A stretch of DNA of 29,461 bases, taken from positions 1 through 29,461 of the forward strand of contig JBBRKS010000036.1 in assembly GCA_038231775.1 (NCBI GenBank), given 5' to 3'. This DNA is from Stagnihabitans sp038231775. Lineage in GTDB: Bacteria; Pseudomonadota; Alphaproteobacteria; Rhodobacterales; Rhodobacteraceae. The notes under the pieces are model-generated. The model had not been told where the DNA came from. It did not search any database and saw only the letters and a program-made list of their open reading frames with translations. Positions 23,287 to 29,461 of this stretch are shown piece by piece. How positions within the stretch are numbered: the first letter of the stretch is position 1; every line of letters starts with the position of its first letter. A program made the translations under genes and the position numbers.

Positions 23287-23556
23287 GTGGCGCAAATGTC
23301 CCTGCTGATCGTGAATGAAAAGGGCCTGCACGCCCGGGCCTCGGCCAAGTTCGTCGAGGTGGTTGAAGAGTTTGATGCGCAAGCCCAGGTCAGCCGCGAC
23401 GGCATGTCTGTGTCGGGTGACAGCATCATGGGGCTTTTGATGTTGGCAGCCTCACGCGGAACCACTATTGAGGTTGCAACCAGCGGACCGCAGTCTGATG
23501 CGCTTGCGGCGGCGCTGAAAGCTTTGGTGGCTGGTCGTTTTGGCGAAGACCGCTAA
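23287..23556 (+). CDS. ptsH: Phosphocarrier protein HPr
   Basis: An 89-residue HPr. The GTG at 23287 is chosen over ATG 23296 because a run of seven Gs lies 9 bases upstream, and because it places the two phosphorylation sites at the standard positions: His15 (GLHARAS) and Ser46 (GDSIMGLL). The longer frame from 23209 overlaps EIIA and is spurious. Having both sites means the protein can receive phosphate from EI at His15 and be modified by the HprK encoded in the same operon at Ser46. EI is not in the window. Confidence 0.93.
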   Translation: MAQMSLLIVNEKGLHARASAKFVEVVEEFDAQAQVSRDGMSVSGDSIMGLLMLAASRGTTIEVATSGPQSDALAAALKALVAGRFGEDR

Positions 23557-23584
23557 GCGGCTTGCAAAGGAAGGCGGCCGGTTC

Positions 23585-24469
23585 GTGACGCAGACGGAAA
23601 CCAGAAAGCGCTTGGCCCTCAGATCCGCTGCGCCCAAGACGGGTACGGCCGGTAAGTATGACATGCGCCGCCTGTCCTATGCCGGCACCTTCACCAATCC
23701 GCTGAAGGTGCTGACGATCCGGGCCATCGAATGGCTGACCGCCAAGGTCATGCTGTTGCAACTGATCCGCAGCTTTGAAAAGTCAGGCTCACCGGTCGGG
23801 GTGACGTTCTGGTCCAAGGCGGTGGCGCATATGGGCATCCGCATTGACACCCCGGCTGACGAAATCGCGCGCATTCCGGCGACCGGTCCGGTTGTGCTGG
23901 TTGCCAACCACCCGCACGGTCTGGTTGACGGCATGATCATGGCGGAACTGGTCAGCCGTGTGCGGTCAGATTTTCGCATCCTGACGCGCAGCCTGCTAAC
24001 TGGCATTCCCGAGATTGAGGAATTCATGATCCCAGTTCCCTTCCCGCACGAGGAAAACTCACGCGAGCTGGGGCTTGAAATGCGCGATCTGACCATGGCC
24101 CATCTGGCCGATGGCGGGCTGGTGATCCTGTTTCCAGCCGGTCGTGTTGCCACATCGGACACGTGGTTCGGCCCGGCGGTTGAGGCTGAATGGAACCTGT
24201 TCACCCACAAGATGGTCGCGAAATCCGGCGCTGTGATCGTGCCGATCCATTTCACCGGCCAGAACTCACGCGCCTATCAGATCGCCAACAAAGTGGCCGC
24301 GACCGTGCGGCAGGGCCTGCTTCTGTATGAGATTCGTCGCGCCCTGTTCAAAGCGCAGCGCCCCTATGTCGGTATGCCGATTCCAGCGACCGAACTCGAC
24401 AAGTGGAAGGGCAATCCGCGCGGCTTTCTGGCGTGGTTGCGCGAACATACGCTGGCGTTGGGGGAATAG
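23585..24469 (+). CDS. 1-acyl-glycerol-3-phosphate acyltransferase-like protein (PlsC/LPLAT family)
   Basis: A 294-residue LPLAT-fold acyltransferase. GTG 23585 is favoured by AAGGAAGG 10 bases upstream; a TTG at 23540 would overlap ptsH. The acceptor motif is NHPHGLVDG, the NHPxGxxDG variant with five residues between His and Asp, as in OlsA/hemolysin-like acyltransferases, rather than the four of classic PlsC. The second motif is FPAGRVAT and the third PIHFTGQNSR. The hydrophobic stretch near 45-65 may contact the membrane. It is probably the last gene of the chvIG-PTS operon (28 bp after ptsH). A role in lysophospholipid or ornithine-lipid acylation is plausible; the substrate is not certain. 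Confidence 0.85.
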   Translation: MTQTETRKRLALRSAAPKTGTAGKYDMRRLSYAGTFTNPLKVLTIRAIEWLTAKVMLLQLIRSFEKSGSPVGVTFWSKAVAHMGIRIDTPADEIARIPATGPVVLVANHPHGLVDGMIMAELVSRVRSDFRILTRSLLTGIPEIEEFMIPVPFPHEENSRELGLEMRDLTMAHLADGGLVILFPAGRVATSDTWFGPAVEAEWNLFTHKMVAKSGAVIVPIHFTGQNSRAYQIANKVAATVRQGLLLYEIRRALFKAQRPYVGMPIPATELDKWKGNPRGFLAWLREHTLALGE

Positions 24470-24545
24470 GCGGAACGGGCGACCAACCTATCGAACCGTC
24501 GGGCATTTGACGGATAATATGATCTGAAACAAGCCAACCGCCCCG

Positions 24546-27500
24546 TCAGGCCACCAAAGCCGCCGCCCGGTTCAGATCGACGCTGACCAGTTGGCTGACC
24601 CCCTGTTCGGCCATCGTGACGCCAAACAGCCTGTCCATCCGGCTCATCGTGACGGCATGGTGGGTGATGACCAGAAACCGGGTTTCGGTCCGGCGCCGCA
24701 TCTCGTCCATCAAATCGCAAAAGCGCGTCACGTTGGCGTCGTCCAACGGCGCGTCCACCTCATCCAGCACGCAGATCGGGGCGGGATTGGCCAGAAACAC
24801 CCCGAAAATCAACGCGAGTGCGGTCAGCGTCTGTTCGCCGCCCGACAGCAGCGACAGTGTCGAAAGCCGCTTGCCCGGCGGTTGGCACATGATTTCAAGC
24901 CCGGCCTCCAGCGGATCGTCGCTTTCTACCATGACCAGCCTTGCCTCACCGCCGCCGAACAGATGGGTGAACAGGGTGGCAAAGTTGGCATTCACCTGTT
25001 CAAATGCCGTCAAAAGCCGCTCGCGTCCTTCGCGGTTCAGGCCAGCGATTCCGGCGCGTAATTTCTTGATCGCCTCTTCCAGATCAAGCTTTTCGGCAAC
25101 CAGCGCGTCGTAATCCGCGCCAACCGTCTTGGCATCCTCTTCGGCCCGCAGGTTCACAGCACCCAAAGCCTCGCGCTGGCGTTTCAGGCGGGTGACATCG
25201 GCCTCCAGCGCCTCGACGTCCGGCATCCGGTCCGGGTCAAAGCCCAGCGTGTGCAGCACCTGATCCGGGGTGCCGCCCAGATCTTCTGTGATCCGCTCTG
25301 CCGCCTGCACCGCTGCCAGACGAGCGGCTTCAAGCAGCACTTCGGCCCGCGCCCGCGCTTCACGCGCCTCGCCCGCCGCCCGCTCTGCCTCGCGTTCGCC
25401 GGTCTGTGCAGACCGTAACGCAGTCTCGGCCTCGGCCAACAGATAGCCCGCTTTGCTGCGCCGCGCCTCGGCACCCTCGACCGCATCATTCAGATCGGCG
25501 CGCCGCTCGGCAATTTCTTCCGGCAGCGCCACGGCGTCGGCCAACTCGTCCTCCGCCTCCTGACGGCGTTCGGTCAGTTCGGCTGTCCGTTTGGTGGCGG
25601 TATCCTGCCGGTGCTTCCAACCGGACAATTCCTTGACCGCCTCTTGCCGCCGCCTGACCCGCGCTTCACCTTCGCGGCGCAGGTCGTCATGGGCGGCGCG
25701 GCGTGACATCATCGCGATCCGCGCCCCCTCCACTGCCACGCGCCGGTCTTCGACAACCGCCCGTGTCGCCGCCAGATCGCCCAGTGCCGCAAGCCCCGCC
25801 TGCGCCTCGGTCAACCGCGCTGCGGCAAGGGCCGCCTCCTCACCAAATCGTGCGACGCCCGCCAGCGCCTGCTCCAGCCGCCCCTCGGTCATCGACCGCT
25901 CCGCCTCAGCACGAGAGGCGGCCCGGTTCGCCTCTGTCAGCCGCCCATCCGCCGCCCGCCGCGCCTCACGTGCCATCTGATCGGCGCGGGACAGGTCGGC
26001 CAGCCGCGCCTGCAGCACCTCATGCGCCTGCGCCGCCCCGTCAGCCTTGGCCGCGACGTCTTCCAGATCGCGCTTGACCTGCACCAGCCGGTTCAATTGC
26101 CGCAACCGCGCCGCCGCCGCTGACGGCGCATCCTCTGACGCGGCCCGAAACCCGTCCCAGCGCCACAAATCGCCCTCAACGCTGACAATCCGTTGCCCGG
26201 GCCGCAGCATGGCCTGCAAACCCGGTCCATCCGCCGCCTGAACCAACCCGATCTGCGACAACCTCCGCGCCAGAACAGCGGGCGCACCGACATGCTGAGC
26301 AAGGAGAGAACACCCCGTCGGCAACGCCTGCACCGGGTCAAACGCCTCCAGCCGCACCCAGCCAGACCGGGCCGCACCCTCGACCTCGGCTGCGCGCAGG
26401 TCATCGGCAAAGGCGGCACCCAAGGCCGCTTCGAACCCGGGTTCCACCTCCAATTGATCCAGCAATTGCGTGCCGGCCTGCGCCTCGCGTTGCACAAGGC
26501 GCGCCAATGCGGCCACCTCGGCGCGCAAGGCCGTGGCCTCGCCTTCAGCCGCTGACCGCACCGCCCGCGCCTCTGCCTCACGGCCTTGGGTTGCGGCCCG
26601 TGCTTCTTCGGCTGCCGTCAAGGCGTCTTCCGTCGCCTCGACCAAAGCCACAGCCGCCTCCTGCGCCTCAACCGCCGCTGCCGCAGTGTCGGCTGCCAGA
26701 TTCAGAACTGCGCGCATCTCATCCACCAAGGTCGCGGCTCGCCTGGCCTCATCCTCCGCCCGCTCCAGCGCCTTGCGGTTGTCGGCCACCAGCCGCTCGC
26801 CCGATTGGTGGCGCGCTGACAGGCGGGCCGCATCCTCGGTCGCCTCAGACAGATCGCCCTCGCGCGCACCAAGGTCAAAAGCCGCCGCCCTCGCCAGTTC
26901 GGCGGCATCGGCCAACCGGTCGTCGTGCCCGTCGCTGGCGCGCATAAGCTGGTCAACCTCCCATTCCAGCCGCTCGATCATTTCGGCGGCGTCCCGGTTC
27001 AGCGCATGCTCCCGCTCGCCGTCGCGCCCCATCTGTAAAATCCGCGCTTTCAGGGTGTCGATGGCCGCAAACGCCCGCGCCTCGTCAGCCGCCAAGGCAT
27101 CGCGCTGCAGGATCAGGCGCTGCAGGATGGCCCCTGCAATCGCCTCTTCTTCCCGGCGCGGCGGCAAAGCCCCCTCGGCTGCCTCACGCGCCTTGCCCGC
27201 TGCCCGCGCCACCAGTTCTGTCTGTGCCGCCCCCGACACCGCCTGCCGCAAGCCAAATTCCGCCGTTGCCCGCGCCACCTCTGCTTCGCGCCAGCGGCGG
27301 TACAGCAGCATCCCCTCGGCCCGGCGCAATTCGGTCCCGATCTCGCGGTAGCGCGTCGCCTGCTTGGCCTGCCGGGTCAGCGTTGACAACTGCTGCGCCA
27401 GACCTTCAATCACATCATCGACCCGCAGCAGGTTGGTTTCCGCCGCCGACAGCCGCAATTCCGCCTCGTGCCGCCGCTGGTACAGGCCCGAAATCCCCGC

Positions 27501-28001
27501 CGCCTCTTCCAGAATCATCCTGCGTGCCTTGGGCTTGGCGTTGATCAGCTCGGTGATCTGACCCTGCCGCACCAAAGCGGGTGAATGTGACCCTGTTGAC
27601 GCATCGGCAAACAGCATCTGCACATCGCGCGCCCGCACCTCTTTGGCGTTCGCCTTATAGGCAGACCCCGCATCCCGCGTGATGCGCCGCACCACCTCAA
27701 TCGTGTCGGCATCGTTGAACCCCGAGGGGGCCAGCCGGTCGGCATTGTCGATGATCAGGCTGACTTCCGCGAAATGCCGCGCCCCCCGGCCCCCCGATCC
27801 GTTGAAGATCACGTCCTCCATCCCGCCGCCGCGCATTGCCGAGGGCCGGTTTTCCCCCATCACCCAGCGCAGCGCCTCCAGCAGGTTCGACTTGCCGCAG
27901 CCATTGGGGCCGACAACGCCGGTCAACCCCTCCAGAATCATCAGATCTGTGGGGTCGACAAAGCTTTTGAAACCGTTCAGCCGCAGGCGCGTCAGGCGCA
28001 T
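24546..28001 (-). CDS. smc: Chromosome segregation protein SMC
   Basis: A 1151-residue condensin ATPase. The N-terminal head has Walker A GPNGCGKS (31-38). Two long Ala/Arg/Glu-rich coiled coils flank a hinge at about 505-610 (around EPGFEAALGAAFADDLRA and PGQRIVSVEGDLWRW). The C-terminal head carries the signature LSLLSGGEQTLTALAL near 1050 and Walker B ICVLDEVDAPLDD near 1075. The protein compacts and organises the chromosome with ScpA and ScpB, which are not encoded here. AAAGGGGA precedes the ATG at 28001. Length is normal. The gene converges on the acyltransferase gene without a clear terminator between them. Confidence 0.97.
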   Translation of the reverse strand: MRLTRLRLNGFKSFVDPTDLMILEGLTGVVGPNGCGKSNLLEALRWVMGENRPSAMRGGGMEDVIFNGSGGRGARHFAEVSLIIDNADRLAPSGFNDADTIEVVRRITRDAGSAYKANAKEVRARDVQMLFADASTGSHSPALVRQGQITELINAKPKARRMILEEAAGISGLYQRRHEAELRLSAAETNLLRVDDVIEGLAQQLSTLTRQAKQATRYREIGTELRRAEGMLLYRRWREAEVARATAEFGLRQAVSGAAQTELVARAAGKAREAAEGALPPRREEEAIAGAILQRLILQRDALAADEARAFAAIDTLKARILQMGRDGEREHALNRDAAEMIERLEWEVDQLMRASDGHDDRLADAAELARAAAFDLGAREGDLSEATEDAARLSARHQSGERLVADNRKALERAEDEARRAATLVDEMRAVLNLAADTAAAAVEAQEAAVALVEATEDALTAAEEARAATQGREAEARAVRSAAEGEATALRAEVAALARLVQREAQAGTQLLDQLEVEPGFEAALGAAFADDLRAAEVEGAARSGWVRLEAFDPVQALPTGCSLLAQHVGAPAVLARRLSQIGLVQAADGPGLQAMLRPGQRIVSVEGDLWRWDGFRAASEDAPSAAAARLRQLNRLVQVKRDLEDVAAKADGAAQAHEVLQARLADLSRADQMAREARRAADGRLTEANRAASRAEAERSMTEGRLEQALAGVARFGEEAALAAARLTEAQAGLAALGDLAATRAVVEDRRVAVEGARIAMMSRRAAHDDLRREGEARVRRRQEAVKELSGWKHRQDTATKRTAELTERRQEAEDELADAVALPEEIAERRADLNDAVEGAEARRSKAGYLLAEAETALRSAQTGEREAERAAGEAREARARAEVLLEAARLAAVQAAERITEDLGGTPDQVLHTLGFDPDRMPDVEALEADVTRLKRQREALGAVNLRAEEDAKTVGADYDALVAEKLDLEEAIKKLRAGIAGLNREGRERLLTAFEQVNANFATLFTHLFGGGEARLVMVESDDPLEAGLEIMCQPPGKRLSTLSLLSGGEQTLTALALIFGVFLANPAPICVLDEVDAPLDDANVTRFCDLMDEMRRRTETRFLVITHHAVTMSRMDRLFGVTMAEQGVSQLVSVDLNRAAALVA

Positions 28002-28100
28002 TTGGTCCCCTTTTCGTGATCGCCCATTTTGGCCAACCGCCCCCCCAAGTCAACCCTTCCCCCCTTGACCGCCTGACTTACGCCGCGCAGAGTCTCACCC

Positions 28101-28484
28101 ATGATCCAAGGTCCGACACCCCCGTTTTCCGGCCACTGCCTGTGCGGCGAGGTGCGTTACACCTGCACCGCATCGCCCCTGTGGCAAAGCCTGTGCCACT
28201 GCGAAAGCTGCCGTCGGGCCACGTCTTCACCCTTCACCGCATTCTTCGGGGTGGCCGACGGCCAATGGCGCTGGACTGGGCGCACGCCCACCTCCTTCGC
28301 CTCAAGTCCCGGCGTGCGGCGCGATTTCTGCCCGCAATGTGGCAGCCAGATGGCCTACCGCGCCGCGCAGTTTCCCGGCGAGATGCACTTTTATGCCGCG
28401 TCGCTTGACGACCCCACCGCCTATGCCCCGCAGGAAGAGTCCTTCCTGACCGAGGCGTTGCCGTGGGCCCACCACCGCCCGTGA
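28101..28484 (+). CDS. GFA-family zinc protein (glutathione-dependent formaldehyde-activating enzyme/CENP-V-like)
   Basis: A 127-residue protein of the GFA family. Zinc-binding cysteines lie in GHCLCGEVRY (Cys13, Cys15), CHCESCRRA (Cys32, Cys34, Cys37) and FCPQCGSQM (Cys77, Cys80). The last two groups are the usual structural and catalytic zinc sites. The best-studied member joins formaldehyde to glutathione, but most homologs, including this short one, have no demonstrated reaction. It is divergent from smc (99 bp) and coupled to the GNAT gene by a GTGA overlap. Confidence 0.9.
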   Translation: MIQGPTPPFSGHCLCGEVRYTCTASPLWQSLCHCESCRRATSSPFTAFFGVADGQWRWTGRTPTSFASSPGVRRDFCPQCGSQMAYRAAQFPGEMHFYAASLDDPTAYAPQEESFLTEALPWAHHRP

Positions 28485-28993
28485 CGGAGCGTGCGGTGAC
28501 AGACCTGCCCATCACAGCACCGCCTTCCACTCTGCCGCACCGCGCCCATAACCCTTACGACTGGCCCGCCCTTCTGGCCCTGATCACCCGCGCCTTCGCT
28601 GGGATGGAGGGGCGAATTGCCCCGCCGTCCTCGCTGCGCCACCTGACGGTGCAAGCCTTGGCCGACAGCGCCACTGCATCCGAAATCTGGGTTCTGGGCG
28701 CCCCACCGCAAGCCTGCATGATCCTGACACCAAAGCCGGGCCGCCTGTACCTTGGCAAGCTTGCCGTCGATCCTGTCCTGCAAGGCCGGGGCCATGGCCG
28801 CACCCTTGTCGCCCATGCCGAAACCCGCGCCCAGGCGCTTGGCCTGCCGATGCTTGGACTGGAAACCCGGGTCGAGCTGACCGAAAACCACGCCGTCTTC
28901 CAACGCCTCGGCTTTGTCGAAACCGTCCGCAAAGCTCACGCAGGGTTCAACCACCCCACCTCAATCACGTTTTCCAAATTCATCCAGGTCTAA
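28481..28993 (+). CDS. GNAT-family N-acetyltransferase
   Basis: A protein of about 170 residues with the GNAT fold. The acetyl-CoA loop is in KLAVDPVLQGRGHGRTLVAHAE (QGRGHG), followed by NHAVFQRLGFVE, the usual motif B. Several GTG starts are in frame: 28481 gives a GTGA overlap with the GFA stop, and 28496 has GGAG six bases upstream. The acceptor substrate is unknown. The gene ends just before a double hairpin that probably stops transcription from both sides. Confidence 0.85.
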   Translation: MTERAVTDLPITAPPSTLPHRAHNPYDWPALLALITRAFAGMEGRIAPPSSLRHLTVQALADSATASEIWVLGAPPQACMILTPKPGRLYLGKLAVDPVLQGRGHGRTLVAHAETRAQALGLPMLGLETRVELTENHAVFQRLGFVETVRKAHAGFNHPTSITFSKFIQV

Positions 28994-29008
28994 ATACTCC
29001 ACAGGGGT

Positions 29009-29067
29009 GCGGGGGTGTGAAACCCCCGCTCTTGGCAACGGGTGCTGGGGTCTGAAACCCCAGCACC
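29009..29067. terminator. Double hairpin between convergent genes (REP-like)
   Basis: Hairpin one has a 7-bp stem, GCGGGGG (29009-29015) and CCCCCGC (29023-29029), with loop TGTGAAA. Hairpin two has a perfect 10-bp stem, GGTGCTGGGG (29041-29050) and CCCCAGCACC (29058-29067), with loop TCTGAAA. It lies between the converging GNAT and CoxM-like genes, as expected for a bidirectional terminator, though no U tract is present. It shares layout with the element at 8228-8262. Confidence 0.7.
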
Positions 29068-29072
29068 AATCT

Positions 29073-29461
29073 TCAAGCCGCCGAAACCGCCCGCCCGGTC
29101 ATCACCTTGACCAGATTGGCGCGGTAGGCTGCCGTTCCGTGCAGATCGCTGATCATATCCTTGGCGCTGACCGTCAGCCCGTCCAACGCACTGGCCGCAA
29201 AGTTGGCCGTCAAGGCCGCCTCCGCCTCAGTCCACCGGAACACGCCGTTGTTCGACGCCCCGGTGATCGCCACCCGAACCGAACCGTCTGCCGCTTGCGC
29301 CACAAACGCCCCGGTCAGCGCAAAACGGCTGGCCGGTTGGTCGAACTTGGCATAGGCGCTGCGTTTGGGGATCGGGAATTCCACCGCCGTCACGATCTCA
29401 CCCTCGTCAAGCGCGGTTGAGAACATGCCGGTAAAGTAGTCATCCGCCGCAATCCGCCGCT
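29073..29461 (-). CDS. Molybdenum hydroxylase FAD-binding subunit (CoxM type), C-terminal part, truncated by window edge
   Basis: The frame is open from the stop at 29073 to the right edge (128 codons seen), so the start lies outside. The visible part reads RRIAADDYFTGMFSTALDEG and then EIVTAVEFP, followed by the C-terminal domain of CO dehydrogenase flavoprotein-type subunits (FALTGAFVAQ, VAITGASNNGVFR). Such medium subunits pass electrons from a molybdenum subunit (CoxL) through FeS (CoxS) to FAD. Whether this is CO dehydrogenase, xanthine dehydrogenase or another hydroxylase cannot be told. An ATG at 29426 is internal, not the start. Confidence 0.88.
   Translation of the reverse strand, partial: RRIAADDYFTGMFSTALDEGEIVTAVEFPIPKRSAYAKFDQPASRFALTGAFVAQAADGSVRVAITGASNNGVFRWTEAEAALTANFAASALDGLTVSAKDMISDLHGTAAYRANLVKVMTGRAVSAA

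Noticed and set aside
26470..27351. Plus-strand 293-codon Ser/Ala-rich frame
   Set aside because: Antisense shadow of the smc coiled-coil region.
1..29461. CRISPR array, insertion sequence, rRNA or prophage genes
   Set aside because: No regularly spaced repeats, transposase or integrase frames, rRNA or phage structural genes were seen in the window.

Overview
The window reads as chromosomal DNA of an alphaproteobacterium, most likely a Rhodobacteraceae (Roseobacter/Rhodobacter group) member. The grounds are high GC, frequent GTG starts, genes packed with 4-bp ATGA/GTGA overlaps, a methylsuccinyl-CoA dehydrogenase of the ethylmalonyl-CoA pathway, an Irr-type iron-control box in front of mbfA, and the pckA / chvI-chvG-hprK-rapZ-EIIA-HPr locus typical of the class. 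The family assignment is inferred from gene content; no rRNA gene is present to confirm it.

Layout. (1) 1-2427 looks like the end of a genomic island: a minus-strand McrB-type restriction ATPase running off the left edge, a gene-free stretch with a strong hairpin, a G-quadruplex motif and short repeats, and then the 3' half of a tRNA-Thr(CGT) at 2383-2427, the usual scar of site-specific integration. (2) 2665-6809 holds glpK and an overlapping operon eamA / HAD phosphatase / ornithine-cyclodeaminase-family protein. (3) 6933-8206 is an fghA-yaiI operon bracketed by hairpins. (4) 8295-9968 is a two-gene unit, mbfA (iron exporter, with an ICE box upstream) followed 3 bp later by a flavoprotein whose residues match iodotyrosine deiodinase. 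(5) 10027-13503 carries mnmD coupled to two tandem EamA transporters, divergent from an FAD oxidoreductase that is probably the second half of MnmC. (6) 13500-16225 carries an extended SDR and mcd; a TSUP permease (16395-17153) diverges from mcd and meets pckA tail to tail.

(7) 17150-24469 is the regulatory core. pckA (minus) is divergent from a plus-strand run: chvI, chvG, hprK, rapZ, mannose-type EIIA, HPr and a PlsC-like acyltransferase, most of them overlapping by 4 bp. HPr keeps both His15 and Ser46, so it can be phosphorylated by EI and by HprK. No sugar permease or EI is present in the window, so the set looks like a regulatory phosphorelay beside the gluconeogenic enzyme rather than an uptake system. 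(8) 24546-28001 is smc. (9) 28101-28993 is a GFA-family zinc protein coupled to a GNAT acetyltransferase, followed by a double hairpin and the C-terminal end of a CoxM-type FAD subunit that runs off the right edge.

The points most worth following up are the ICE box / mbfA / deiodinase-like operon, the tRNA-Thr island boundary with its McrB gene, the split and divergent MnmC halves, the paired operator-like repeats upstream of pckA, and a hairpin repeat family present twice.
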